Assembly: GCF_900177325.1 (NCBI RefSeq)
Contig: NZ_FXBL01000004.1
Location: 558,001 to 622,000, forward strand
DNA from: Mesorhizobium australicum
GTDB taxonomy: Bacteria > Pseudomonadota > Alphaproteobacteria > Rhizobiales > Rhizobiaceae
DNA length: 64,000 nt
Direction: 5' to 3'
Positions 1 to 8,616 of this stretch are shown here, one piece after another. Both the position numbers and the translations under genes were made by a program. Below the pieces are notes generated by a model. The model saw nothing but the letters and a program-made list of their open reading frames with translations, made no database searches and was not told the DNA's origin. The stretch's first letter is position 1, and each line of letters starts with the position of its first letter.

Positions 1-1047
1 GATGTCGGCCAAGTCAGTGTCCTTGAGCAACTTCGTCCACTGTCTCGGGAAGCTCCCAAATGGAGTGCCATCCTCCCAGCCGGGAAATACGAAGTCCTCA
101 GCATCCTGCTCCTCTTCGCGGCGCGCCTCGAGATATTCCAAGACTGGCAGGCCGGTCGGACGCACCGACGCTCCCTCCTTGCTGTCTGCCAGACGCAGGC
201 AACTGCCCTCGATATCGACCTCGCCCCAACGCAGACCGATGACTTCGCTACGCCGGCAGCCTGTCAGGGCAATCACCCGGATCATTTCTGCAGTAGTCTC
301 GTACTGCCTGTTCTCGAGCGCCTTTCGCAGGACATCACCGAGCGTGCGGTATTCCTGCTCGCTGAGACGGCGGGCGTTGACCTGGTCCTTGGGCTTGCGC
401 ACGCCATGCACTGGGTTCTGGTCGATGATGCCGAGTTCCACCGCATAGGTAAGAATGCCGCCGAAAAGACCGATCGTCCGGGCTGCCGTGCCGGCTCCAC
501 CGCGAACGATTGCGCGCCCGCGCAACTTGTCGGTCTTGACGTTCGCACGCGTCTTGCCCGCCATGATGTCCTTCATGGCCTGCGTTATGTCGGACTTGGC
601 CAGGTCTCGTACCCTTCGGTTGCCGAGCAGGGGGATGATGTGCCGCACGATGCGTCCCACATCGGTGGAGATCGTCGTGGCCTTCTTCGGTCGCCCTCGC
701 TTGCCGAGCACAAGGCCGTTCCCCAGATCTTCGAGGTAGCGGGTGCATAGCTCCTTGACGGTGATCGCCTCGCGATCCAGCTTGCGTTCCTCGGCGGGAT
801 TTCCACCCTTAGCGACCTGACCGAGCAGAACTTTTGCCTCACGCCTGGCTTCCTCGGGCGTCCAAACGCCATGCAGGCCGATCGTGTAGCGACGCGAGCG
901 ACCGGCAGCGCGATACTGTACAACATAGCTTCGCCTCCCCGAGGCGAAGACGCGCAACCCGAAACCTGGCAGTTCATCGTCCCAGATGACGTAGTCCGAG
1001 GATTTGACTATAGAGGTATCGACGGTTCGTTTGGTCAGCTTCGCCAT
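1..1047 (-). CDS. Tyrosine recombinase / phage-type integrase (C-terminus beyond left edge)
   Basis: This is an open minus-strand frame from ATG at 1047 to the window edge, about 349 codons without a stop. The N-terminus (MAKLTKRTVDTS..., then LPGFGLRVFASGRRSYVVQY and RRYTIG) is the arm-type DNA-binding domain typical of island and prophage integrases. A core-binding SAM-like domain follows. The first catalytic arginine lies in LTGCRRSEVIGLRW at about residue 250. The HxxR box and the tyrosine fall outside the window. The gene starts about 180 bp from a tRNA-Arg 3' fragment, as expected for an enzyme that integrates into that tRNA. Family call secure; whether it is intact cannot be seen. Confidence 0.9.
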   Translation of the reverse strand, partial: MAKLTKRTVDTSIVKSSDYVIWDDELPGFGLRVFASGRRSYVVQYRAAGRSRRYTIGLHGVWTPEEARREAKVLLGQVAKGGNPAEERKLDREAITVKELCTRYLEDLGNGLVLGKRGRPKKATTISTDVGRIVRHIIPLLGNRRVRDLAKSDITQAMKDIMAGKTRANVKTDKLRGRAIVRGGAGTAARTIGLFGGILTYAVELGIIDQNPVHGVRKPKDQVNARRLSEQEYRTLGDVLRKALENRQYETTAEMIRVIALTGCRRSEVIGLRWGEVDIEGSCLRLADSKEGASVRPTGLPVLEYLEARREEEQDAEDFVFPGWEDGTPFGSFPRQWTKLLKDTDLADI

Positions 1048-1075
1048 GCTCGGGCGCCTCCTTGAAAGATTCCGC

Positions 1076-1095
1076 GCGTAAGCAAAGCGTAAGCA
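1076..1095. repeat. Two 9-bp direct repeats upstream of the integrase
   Basis: The word GCGTAAGCA occurs at 1076-1084 and again at 1087-1095, 11 bp apart, just upstream of the integrase start at 1047. One helical turn of spacing suits an arm-type integrase site or an excisionase/repressor site. This is inference from spacing and position only. Confidence 0.35.
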
Positions 1096-1226
1096 CGGCA
1101 GGGTAGTGTTTCGGCCACCCCGTCGTAGTCCTTGCGGTAGTCGAATTCAAATTTGCTTTGTAAATTCAGTGACATAGCGCGCAATCGGATAGAATTGGAT
1201 AGTTTCGGCGGAACCGATTATCCATT

Positions 1227-1271
1227 CTCCGAAGGCAAAGGTCACAAGTTCGAATCTTGTCGGGTGCGCCA
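1227..1271 (+). other. tRNA-Arg(CCG) 3'-half fragment, candidate attachment site (attL/attR)
   Basis: The sequence contains an anticodon loop ctCCGaa, a variable region, a T-arm (ACAAG, loop TTCGAAT, CTTGT) and the acceptor 3' strand CGGGTGC-G-CCA. This is the 3' half of a tRNA-Arg with CCG anticodon. The matching 5' half (GCACCCG...) is absent immediately upstream, so it is a fragment and not a gene. Such 3' copies are left by tyrosine integrases that recombine into tRNA genes, and the integrase start lies about 180 bp away. The fragment points right, which implies the element belonging to this end lies to its left. Confidence 0.7.
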
Positions 1272-1523
1272 CTTCGGAACACATCTGCGAACGTCGGACA
1301 CGGAACGCTGGTCCGCCAGCGACTGAGCTAAGGCCGAGCGCTCGCCCTCGATGCGGATCGTCTTCTCGCCGACGACCACGCGTGCGATGAGCGTCTTCAG
1401 GTAGCGCTTGCGCAGCGAGATCTCGCCCTCCGAGATCTTGCTGCGCATCAGATCCGCGAAGCGCGCGAGAACGTCGTCGGTAAAGGAAAGTTCGGCCGGC
1501 GCAGCGTCGAGCAGTCCGGCCAA
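1265..1523 (-). pseudogene. Serine recombinase C-terminal remnant
   Basis: The minus-strand frame reads LSFTDDVLARFADLMRSKIS, then a KRYLKTLIARVVVGEKTIRIEG segment. This matches the coiled/beta C-terminal region of large zinc-ribbon serine recombinases. The resolvase catalytic domain and most of the protein are missing. The frame continues through the tRNA fragment (WRTRQDSNL), a common artefact of reading antisense across a tRNA 3' end, so the real C-terminus was probably lost at the att site. It is read as the residue of an older element that used the same locus. Confidence 0.6.
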
Positions 1524-1742
1524 GCCCGGCGCTATGTCGCGACGATCTTCCTGAAAAGCGGGGAGGAGCGTCTATTGGTGCTTTCGCACATGCTGGTCGA
1601 CCGTGCCGAGAATTTCTTCGTGTCGCCGGCCCATCTCGAGTGCTGGCCGGCCGCTAAGCGCAGGCAGATCGAAGAAGCGTTCGTCGGCACCGTCATCCGC
1701 AGCGAGGCGGTCAATCTGTCACCGAAGCTGATGCTGTTCTGA
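1521..1742 (+). pseudogene. Unidentified truncated coding fragment
   Basis: A plus-strand frame ending at TGA 1740-1742 has coding-like composition (ATIFLKSGEERLLVLSHML, then RAENFFVSPAHLECW and a basic, acidic helix) but no start codon of its own. It abuts the serine-recombinase remnant, so it is probably the 3' end of a gene cut by rearrangement. I do not recognise the family. Confidence 0.3.
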
Positions 1743-2154
1743 AGTCGCCATAGGCGCCAGCATGGTGTGGTACGCGACCGCAACTGCGGAAATCGGCCAC
1801 GTCGTCCGGGCCCGAGAGGCGGATTGCGTCTCGTTCGACCCCAAACGATGTCTTGCGAAGAGGCCACCGCGCGCGCCGTCCACGCTTCTCCATACCACGC
1901 AAGTAAAGACGCGATCATTTCGCGTCTTGGGTATCGCTCTTCCTCGTTTCGCGATGCCTGCCCCAACAAACTTTCGTTGGATCGAACAGCTCATGTCAGC
2001 CCTGCCGGGAACACGTTAAGTCCGGGTAGTAATGGAGGAGGTGTGCGCATCCCGCAAACCTTTAGGCAGCGCGTCTCGTTCCTGCGCCGTTCGGTGTCGA
2101 ACTTGGTGAAAAACCCGCCAGGTTCCACGACCCCGCTGCCAAAGTTGTGTTAAG
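1743..2154. other. Stretch with no supported gene
   Basis: About 410 bp lie between the broken mobile-element remnants and the end of the Liv operon. Several overlapping open frames exist on both strands, but none has a ribosome-binding site, recognisable motif or coding-like composition over its length. Probably scar sequence from integration or deletion. I see no terminator with a clear T-run for the Liv operon here. Confidence 0.5.
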
Positions 2155-2880
2155 TCAGTTGAGCCCCATATATGTCTGCCTGACGTCCTTGTTGTGCAAC
2201 AGCGTTTGGGCGCGGTCGGACTTAACGATACGACCATGATCGAGAATATGTGCGCGGTCGGCGATTTCGAGCACTTCGGTCACGCGTTGTTCGACAATCA
2301 GGACCGTCAGGTTTTCTTCCTTCGCTAGCCGTGCCACGGTTTCGAGCACACGTTCCGTCATCAGCGGCGACAGGCCGACGGACGGCTCGTCCAGCATCAG
2401 CATGCTTGGACTGCTCATCAGGGCCCGGCCGATCGCGCACATCTGCCGCTCGCCTCCCGACAGGCGGCCGGCCAGTTGGTCCCGGCGTTCCTTCAGGATC
2501 GGGAAGATTTCACAAATCTCCTCCATGCGGCTGGCAATCGCCCCGCGCGCCTTTGGCGTGTAGGCACCCAGCGTCAGATTTTCGGCGACCGTCATGAACG
2601 GGAACAGTTTTCCGCCTTCCGGCACCAGCACCAGCCCGCGTTCCGGCAGATCGTGTGCACGATGGTTTTGTATCTCGGTGCCATCGAATCTGATTTTTCC
2701 CGTCGTCGGGCGAACCAACCCGGCGATGGTTCCCAGAAGCGTCGACTTGCCCGCACCATTGGCGCCGACGATTGCTGCGATTTCGCCGGTTTCCACCGCG
2801 AACGACATATCGTGGAGCACGCTCGCCGCGCGATAGCCGGCATTGACGCCGGACAATTCCAGATGGACGGTCCCGCTCAT
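2155..2880 (-). CDS. livF: Branched-chain-type ABC transporter ATP-binding protein (LivF-like)
   Basis: The 241-residue cytoplasmic ATPase energises import through LivH/LivM. It has Walker A GANGAGKST near residue 38, signature LSGGERQ near 140, Walker B MLMLDEPS near 160 followed by VGLSP, and the H-loop-region sequence VLIVEQRV. Length and lack of the LivG-type long insertion fit LivF. The start ATG overlaps the livG stop by four bases (ATGA), showing translational coupling. It is the last gene of a ten-gene minus-strand unit. The substrate need not be an amino acid: Liv-type systems beside catabolic genes often import amides, aromatic acids or other organic acids. Confidence 0.9.
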   Translation of the reverse strand: MSGTVHLELSGVNAGYRAASVLHDMSFAVETGEIAAIVGANGAGKSTLLGTIAGLVRPTTGKIRFDGTEIQNHRAHDLPERGLVLVPEGGKLFPFMTVAENLTLGAYTPKARGAIASRMEEICEIFPILKERRDQLAGRLSGGERQMCAIGRALMSSPSMLMLDEPSVGLSPLMTERVLETVARLAKEENLTVLIVEQRVTEVLEIADRAHILDHGRIVKSDRAQTLLHNKDVRQTYMGLN

Positions 2881-3602
2881 GCGCGTCGCTTTCCGACATA
2901 TGCCTCAACCACTTCCTCGTTGCCGAGAACCTCGTCTGCGCTTCCTTCAGCCAGCATCTTGCCGCGGTTGAGCACGATCACACGGCGCGAAAATGCCCGG
3001 ACGACCTTCAGATTGTGCTCGACGACCAGAAAGGTCGTGCCGCCCGCATTGAGGCGAATGACGAGGTCGAGAACCTCCTGCACCTCGGTCTGGTTCAGAC
3101 CGGCCATAACCTCGTCCAGAAGCACCAGCTTCGGGTCCATCGCCAGTGCGCGCGCCACCTCCAGCCTGCGCCGTCCGCCAAGCGTGAGTTCGCCGGATTT
3201 GCGCCCGGCATGCTGTTCAAGCCCGACCATTTCGAGCGTCTGGCGTGCACGCTCGGCTGCGTCACGCACACCCCTGTGGTGGAGAAAGCCCCCGACCATC
3301 GCGTTTTCGAGGACGGTCATCGACATCAGCGTCTGCGAGATCTGGAACGTGCGGCCGAACCCCAGCCGCGCCCGATGGTGCGGCTTCAGCTGCCCGATAT
3401 CCTCGCCGAGATACTCGATGCTTCCCGAGGTCGGCACCAATTGCCCCGTCAGGAGATTGAACAGCGTCGTCTTGCCGGCGCCATTCGGCCCGATGATCGA
3501 TATGATCTCGCCCGGCGACACATCGAAGCTGACGCTGTCGACGGCGCGCAGGCCGCCAAAGGCCTTGGAGACGTCCCGAACCTGCAACAGGGGCGCACTC
3601 AT
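2877..3602 (-). CDS. livG: Branched-chain-type ABC transporter ATP-binding protein (LivG-like)
   Basis: The 241-residue ATPase has Walker A GPNGAGKTT, a FGRTFQ Q-loop region (LGFGRTFQISQTL) typical of LivG, a degenerate signature LTLGGRRRLEVARAL, and Walker B KLVLLDEVMAGLN. I chose ATG 3602, which overlaps the livM stop in an ATGA and sits about 9 bases after GGAG. A start 18 bases upstream is open but lies inside livM. It pairs with LivF as the ATPase heterodimer. Confidence 0.9.
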   Translation of the reverse strand: MSAPLLQVRDVSKAFGGLRAVDSVSFDVSPGEIISIIGPNGAGKTTLFNLLTGQLVPTSGSIEYLGEDIGQLKPHHRARLGFGRTFQISQTLMSMTVLENAMVGGFLHHRGVRDAAERARQTLEMVGLEQHAGRKSGELTLGGRRRLEVARALAMDPKLVLLDEVMAGLNQTEVQEVLDLVIRLNAGGTTFLVVEHNLKVVRAFSRRVIVLNRGKMLAEGSADEVLGNEEVVEAYVGKRRA

Positions 3603-4630
3603 TGGCGTTTGCTCCGCCAAGAGCCGACAAGCGATGACGCAGCCCCGAAGACACCCTTCCGCAGGTAGAGCGCCGTGACGACAAGAATCGCACCGAGGAC
3701 GATGAGATTGCTGCCCGGAAACACGCCACCCATTTCGGCGCGCAGGTAGTTTTCAAGCGGAATGATCAGCAGCGCGCCGAGCAGCGGGCCGTAGGTCGTG
3801 CCAATGCCGCCGATCAGCGCGATCAGCGCGATCTTCACTCCGACATCGAAGAGCGAGAACAGCGACGGCGGATCGACCACCCGGACATACATGATGTAGA
3901 GGCAGCCGCCTGCCGCGGTCAGCGCAGCGCTGATCGCCATGGCGACAAGCTTGCTGCGCAGCACATCGATACCTGCGGCCTCAGCCGTATCCTCATTGTC
4001 GCGGATCGCCTGCAGGGAATAGCCCAGCCGGCTGTGGCGGATGATGGCGAAGACCAAAAGCGTCACAGCAAGGAAACCGAGCATCAGGAACGCGTAGCTC
4101 ATCCGGTCGCGGAAGATCATGTTGGCGAAGCCGAGCTTGAACGGGATCGACAGTCCGGGCGCGCCTCCGGTGATCGACTCGAAATACATCGCCAGCGCCA
4201 GCATGACCTCGGTCAGCGCCATGGTCGCGATGGCGAAGAATGGTCCGCGCAACCGGAACACCGGCCACGACACGGCTGCGCCGAATGCGGCGGCCATCGC
4301 CATCCCCGGCACCAGCGCAAGCCATGGCGACAAGGCATAGCCCAGGACGACGTTTCCGGTCGTATAGGCGCCGATGGCGAAGAAGACGCTGTGGCCGAGC
4401 GAGAACTGCCCGCCCAGCCCGCCGATGATGTTCCAGGCAGTCGCCAGACCGCCGAAGAGGAAGGCGGTCGCAAGTATGTTGAGGGCGAAACTGTTGCCGG
4501 TGAATGCGAATGTCAGCGCGAGGCACCCGGCGACGGCCGCCGCCAGCCATGGCAGTTCGGTCGCCAGCGTAGGCACATTGATGTCGGACGCGCGCGGCGG
4601 CGCATGGGCAGCGATGTCAGTGTTGCTCAC
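3599..4630 (-). CDS. livM: Branched-chain-type ABC transporter permease (LivM-like)
   Basis: This is an inner-membrane permease of about 343 residues with several hydrophobic segments and the LivM hallmark near residue 100, GGLGGQFSLGHSVFFAIGAY. A long upstream open frame exists, but the likely start is GTG 4630 inside the 3' end of livH (14-base overlap). It is preceded by GAGGTGGG and gives SNTDIAAHAPP, a normal short cytoplasmic leader. The C-terminal region contains the conserved IGGIGTTYGPLLGA loop. It forms the channel with LivH. Confidence 0.88.
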   Translation of the reverse strand: MSNTDIAAHAPPRASDINVPTLATELPWLAAAVAGCLALTFAFTGNSFALNILATAFLFGGLATAWNIIGGLGGQFSLGHSVFFAIGAYTTGNVVLGYALSPWLALVPGMAMAAAFGAAVSWPVFRLRGPFFAIATMALTEVMLALAMYFESITGGAPGLSIPFKLGFANMIFRDRMSYAFLMLGFLAVTLLVFAIIRHSRLGYSLQAIRDNEDTAEAAGIDVLRSKLVAMAISAALTAAGGCLYIMYVRVVDPPSLFSLFDVGVKIALIALIGGIGTTYGPLLGALLIIPLENYLRAEMGGVFPGSNLIVLGAILVVTALYLRKGVFGAASSLVGSWRSKRQ

Positions 4631-5507
4631 GGAGGCCCACCTCTTCCGCGCCTGCCACGCCGAACAACCCGGACGGGCGAACGACGAGAACTGTGATGAA
4701 TACAAAGAACAGGACCGCATGCTTGAGCGCCGGGTCGATGTAATAGCCCGCAAACGCTTCCGTCAGCCCAACGATGAAGCCGCCGACAAACGCGCCGGCG
4801 ACACTGCCCAGACCGCCCAGCACCACAACGGCGAAGGCCGGCATGATGAAGTTCATGCCGATCTGCGGCGACATCGTATAGAGCGGCGACAGCAGGCAGC
4901 CGGCGAGACCCGCCAGTGCGGTTCCGATGCCGAAGGTCAGCACATAGATCCGCTCGACATTGATGCCCATCAGACGCGCGGCTGTGCGGTCTTGCGCGAC
5001 GGCGCGTATGGCCTTGCCGTTCAGCGCGGACCGCAGATACCAGCCTAGCGCGAAGGTGACGATGGTCGCAGCCGCCAGCACGAGAAGGCGCGGTAGGCCG
5101 ACGAAGACGGGGCCGATCTCGACCGCTATGCCGGTCACGACCGAATCCACGCTGTAGGTGATGCCGCGGGTCACCGCGAGAATGGTGTTTTCGAGCACCA
5201 TCAGCAGGCCGAAGGTCGCAAAGACCTGCATCATCGGTTCACCTTGCAACGGGCGCAGGATGACGCCGTAGATCAGGCATCCGAGCAGGAAGAGCAGAGG
5301 CACGACGACGATCGGCGCGATATATGGGTCGAGGCCGGCCGCGAGTTGCGCGGCATAGGCCCCATACATGCCCAACATGACGAATTCGCCCTGCGCGAAA
5401 TTGACGACGCGGATGACGCCGAAGATTAGGTTCAGGCCCACGGCCACGAGGGCATAGATGCCGCCCAGCAGCAGCCCCACGGCCAGGATGTTCAGCAATT
5501 CGGTCAT
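4617..5507 (-). CDS. livH: Branched-chain-type ABC transporter permease (LivH-like)
   Basis: The 296-residue inner-membrane permease starts at ATG 5507 (MTELLNILAVGLLLGGIYAL), the standard LivH N-terminus, followed by GLNLIFGVIRVVNFAQGEF. Upstream in-frame codons up to 5729 overlap the binding-protein gene and are not coding. The VVLGGLGSVAGAFVGG loop is the permease-ATPase contact region of the family. A 79-bp gap separates it from the binding-protein gene. Confidence 0.9.
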   Translation of the reverse strand: MTELLNILAVGLLLGGIYALVAVGLNLIFGVIRVVNFAQGEFVMLGMYGAYAAQLAAGLDPYIAPIVVVPLLFLLGCLIYGVILRPLQGEPMMQVFATFGLLMVLENTILAVTRGITYSVDSVVTGIAVEIGPVFVGLPRLLVLAAATIVTFALGWYLRSALNGKAIRAVAQDRTAARLMGINVERIYVLTFGIGTALAGLAGCLLSPLYTMSPQIGMNFIMPAFAVVVLGGLGSVAGAFVGGFIVGLTEAFAGYYIDPALKHAVLFFVFITVLVVRPSGLFGVAGAEEVGLREQH

Positions 5508-5586
5508 TGCGTTCCCACTTCGAACCTCGGCATTCGTTCCGGAAAGGACATGCGCCACGCGGAGGCGGCGCATGTCGAGGTGAGGG

Positions 5587-6816
5587 TCAAGCCCTTGGGA
5601 GATTGACGATCGAGGTTCCTTCCGCCGCCGCTTCGACCGGGTAGATCGCCTTGACGGCCCCGCCCTGCCATTGCGCAATGACCGGCAGCGCGCGAACGTT
5701 CTGCATGGTGTCATCGAACTTGACGCCATAGCCCGTCTCGTAGGAGCCAGCCGGCTGGTCCAGTGTCTTCGCCGCTTCGATGATGGCGTCGAACTTAGTC
5801 GACTTCGCGGCCTCGATCGATTCGAACAGGATCTTCATGCCGACGAAGGCGTTCATGCCCTGCGGTGCGATCGGGTCGCGGCCATAGGCTTCCTTGTAGA
5901 GCTTCAGGAACTCGGCTGCGCCCTTGCCATAGGCCGGATTGACGTCAGGCCGCGCATAGGAGACCAGCAGCACGCCCTCGAGATATTCCGCGCCGAGCGC
6001 GTCACGCGTCTCCACCGTGTCGCCAACGCCCATCAGCATGATCACCGGCGGCTTGAAGCCCTGATCGCGCGCCGCGCGAAGCAGAAGGTTGGTATCGCCG
6101 ACATAGCCGGTGTTGATCCAGATGTCCGGATTGGCGCCCTTGGCGCGCAGGATGCTGTCCGTCACATCGATGGCCTTGGCGCTGTGCGCGCCGACGGTCG
6201 GCTTCAGTCCCGCCTCCTCGAACAGACGCACCTGTTCCTTCATGATCGAGGTGCCATAGGCGCTGTCTTCATGCTCGATGAAGATGTTAAGATCCTTCGC
6301 CGCCTTTCCGAGCTTTTCAGCGACCAGCTTGCCGACGGCATCGACCGAAACGGCAGCGAACTGGTTGCTCGACGGACCCGAACGCGCATAGTTGGGCAGA
6401 CCGCGCTCAGTCAGGTTCAACGCAAGAGCGTTGGTCTCCCAGTAGAGCTTCTCATAGATCAGCGCGCTCTCGCTCGCGGCATTGGAAATGGCGCTGACAT
6501 AGGTGCCGACGAGCATGTCGACCTTGTCGCGACCGACCAACTGCTCGATCGCGCCGATCGCTTCCTGCGCGGACGTGGCGTTGCCGCGAACGATTTCGAT
6601 CTTCCGCCCAAGCACGCCGCCCTTGGCGTTGACCCAATTGGCGGCGAGTTCATAGCAGCGAGTTACCTCGTCGCCATATTGCGCCATCGCGCCAGAATAC
6701 GGGTTGACCGCTCCGATCTTGATCGGGCCGTCCTGTGCCAATAGCGCGGTGGGGGCTATGGTGGTTGCGAGACTCGCCAGTGCGAGCCCGCCAAGCTGTC
6801 TGCGATTCATTTTCAT
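5587..6816 (-). CDS. Periplasmic substrate-binding protein of Liv-type ABC transporter
   Basis: The 409-residue Leu/Ile/Val-binding-protein-family receptor (type I periplasmic fold) starts at ATG 6816 after GGGAGGAAACAGC. The N-terminus MKMNRRQLGGLALASLATT... ends near ALLAQ and reads as a signal peptide. Its single RR pair makes Tat export possible. Then come DGPIKIGAVNPYSG and the conserved DEVTRCYELAANWVNAKGGVLGRKIEIV. It sits between hyuB and livH in one transcript, so its ligand is probably the compound processed by the enzymes upstream. Specificity cannot be read from sequence. Confidence 0.88.
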   Translation of the reverse strand: MKMNRRQLGGLALASLATTIAPTALLAQDGPIKIGAVNPYSGAMAQYGDEVTRCYELAANWVNAKGGVLGRKIEIVRGNATSAQEAIGAIEQLVGRDKVDMLVGTYVSAISNAASESALIYEKLYWETNALALNLTERGLPNYARSGPSSNQFAAVSVDAVGKLVAEKLGKAAKDLNIFIEHEDSAYGTSIMKEQVRLFEEAGLKPTVGAHSAKAIDVTDSILRAKGANPDIWINTGYVGDTNLLLRAARDQGFKPPVIMLMGVGDTVETRDALGAEYLEGVLLVSYARPDVNPAYGKGAAEFLKLYKEAYGRDPIAPQGMNAFVGMKILFESIEAAKSTKFDAIIEAAKTLDQPAGSYETGYGVKFDDTMQNVRALPVIAQWQGGAVKAIYPVEAAAEGTSIVNLPRA

Positions 6817-6855
6817 GCTGTTTCCTCCCGTTAACAACGTAACTTCAATGCATGC

Positions 6856-8616
6856 TCAAGCTGCGGTGCGTCGGCTCTCCCTGTGCGCACGGGTCGCCTC
6901 GCCATCGACGCGGTAAACTGTCCGATCGAGAATTGTTCGGGTGTCGGCAACGACCACGCCGTAGATGTCGCAGGCAGTTTGAAGGTCGATCAGCCCGTCG
7001 TTCAAATCGTCCTCGATCAGGCGCGGGTCGCGCAGCATCGGGCTTCCAAAGCCCCCGCCGCCGGGCGAGCCAAGATGCATGGCGTCGCCCTTGTGAAAGT
7101 TGACCTTGGTCGCCTTGGAGCGCATCGGCGGAATCCAGGTCTTGCCATCCGTCCGCAGCTCGACCTTGTTCGGTGCCGCTGGTCCCCCGCCCTGCACGCC
7201 GAACGGCGCATGATCGACGCGGTCGCCGAGGATTGACACGACCGCGTCCGCGTCTGTCGCAATGCCATAAGCGGTGCCGCAGCCGCCGCGATGCTCGCCA
7301 TGTCCAGCGGACCCTTCGCGGATCGCGAAATACTCGAAATGCACCGGGTAGCGATGTTCGGACATCTCGACAGACATGAACTTCGCCATCGAGCCGGGCG
7401 GCGTTCCATTGACGAGGCCGTCAGACGCGCGCGATCCGCCATAGCCGCCCGGATAGGGATAGACCGCGACGTAGTAGCGGCCGCTGTCAGGATGGTGCCC
7501 GGAGACGCTCACAACACCGGTCGTGCCGAACGGAGCCGCCGGCGTCTTGTCGGGAATGGCCTGGGCAAGGGTGCCGAACACGAGATCGACCACACGCTGC
7601 GTCACGTCGGTCGTACCGCCGACGGCCGACGGGTAGCTTGCAGCCAGGATCGAACGATCCGGGATGGTGAAGCTTGTCGGTCGGAAGGCACCACCATTGA
7701 CGGGAACCTCCGGGAAGACGTGCTTCAACGCCACGAAGCAGAGCGAACGCGTCGTCGCGTCGGAGATGTTCATCGGGCCGACGGCCGGACCGACCGTGCC
7801 CGTGAAATCGAAATGTAGGTCGGATCCCTCGACGACGAGCTTCAGCTTGACCTCGAGCCGCTGGTCGACGACGCCGTCATTGTCGAAGTAGTCGATCAGT
7901 TCATACGAGCCGTCGGGAATCTCGGCGATGTAGGAGCGCATGTCCGCTTCGGACCGCGCCATCATCTCCGCGATGCACACGCGAAGGGTGTCGACGCCAT
8001 ACCGCGCGACAAGATCGTCCAGACCGCGACGGCCGATTGCAAACACATTGATCATTGCCGCCATGTCGCCGAGCAGTTGCTGCGGCAGGCGCACATTGGC
8101 GGTAATCATGGCGACGACGCCATCGTTGCGACGCCCGCCCTCCAGCAGCTTCAGCGGCGGGATCACGATCCCCTCCTGATGGATTTCCGTCGCGGTCGGG
8201 ACCCATCCGCCAGGGGCTGAGCCGCCCATGTCCATCCAGTGCCCGGTATTCGCGAACAGGGCGAACAGTTCGCCGTCGACGAAATGCGGGGAGATCAGGA
8301 TGACGTCGTTGAGATGGGTTCCCGACAGATATGGATCGTTAGTGATCCAGATATCGCCTGGCTTGAACCCGCCCGCCGCCTCGACCACAGGGATGATACG
8401 CTGGACGGTGAACTGCATGTTTGCCAGGAACATCGGCAGGCCGTACCCACCCTGCGCGATCGTCTCGCCGGTCCTGGCGTCATAGAGTCCGTGCGCGCAG
8501 TCATTGGTTTCCGAAATGATCGGGGATAGCGCTGCATGGATCAGGTTGAGATCCATCTCGTCTACGATCTGTTCAAGGGCGCCGCGCACGACGGCAAGCG
8601 TCACAGCGTCCATCAT
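6856..8616 (-). CDS. hyuB: Hydantoinase B / N-methylhydantoinase B-like subunit
   Basis: The 586-residue protein has the HyuB signature from the N-terminus (VRGALEQIVDEMDLNLIHAALSP, SETNDCAHGLYDA, GDIWITNDPYLSGTHLNDV) and the glycine-rich C-terminal GSPGGGGFGSP. The family contains ATP-dependent 5-oxoprolinase/N-methylhydantoinase subunits and acetone or acetophenone carboxylase subunits. It pairs with HyuA, whose stop it overlaps by ATGA. Substrates may be a cyclic amide or a ketone to be carboxylated. A ketone would suit the BVMO and CoA-ester enzymes elsewhere in the cluster, but this is inference. ATG 8616 and ATG 8613 are both possible starts. Confidence 0.88.
   Translation of the reverse strand: MMDAVTLAVVRGALEQIVDEMDLNLIHAALSPIISETNDCAHGLYDARTGETIAQGGYGLPMFLANMQFTVQRIIPVVEAAGGFKPGDIWITNDPYLSGTHLNDVILISPHFVDGELFALFANTGHWMDMGGSAPGGWVPTATEIHQEGIVIPPLKLLEGGRRNDGVVAMITANVRLPQQLLGDMAAMINVFAIGRRGLDDLVARYGVDTLRVCIAEMMARSEADMRSYIAEIPDGSYELIDYFDNDGVVDQRLEVKLKLVVEGSDLHFDFTGTVGPAVGPMNISDATTRSLCFVALKHVFPEVPVNGGAFRPTSFTIPDRSILAASYPSAVGGTTDVTQRVVDLVFGTLAQAIPDKTPAAPFGTTGVVSVSGHHPDSGRYYVAVYPYPGGYGGSRASDGLVNGTPPGSMAKFMSVEMSEHRYPVHFEYFAIREGSAGHGEHRGGCGTAYGIATDADAVVSILGDRVDHAPFGVQGGGPAAPNKVELRTDGKTWIPPMRSKATKVNFHKGDAMHLGSPGGGGFGSPMLRDPRLIEDDLNDGLIDLQTACDIYGVVVADTRTILDRTVYRVDGEATRAHRESRRTAA

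Noticed and set aside
1227..1271. Functional tRNA-Arg gene
   Set aside because: Only the 3' half from the anticodon loop is present; the D-arm and 5' acceptor strand are missing.
1743..2154. Overlapping small frames on both strands
   Set aside because: None has an RBS or recognisable motif; treated as scar sequence.
2476..3678. 400-codon plus-strand frame
   Set aside because: Antisense to livF and livG; no domain.
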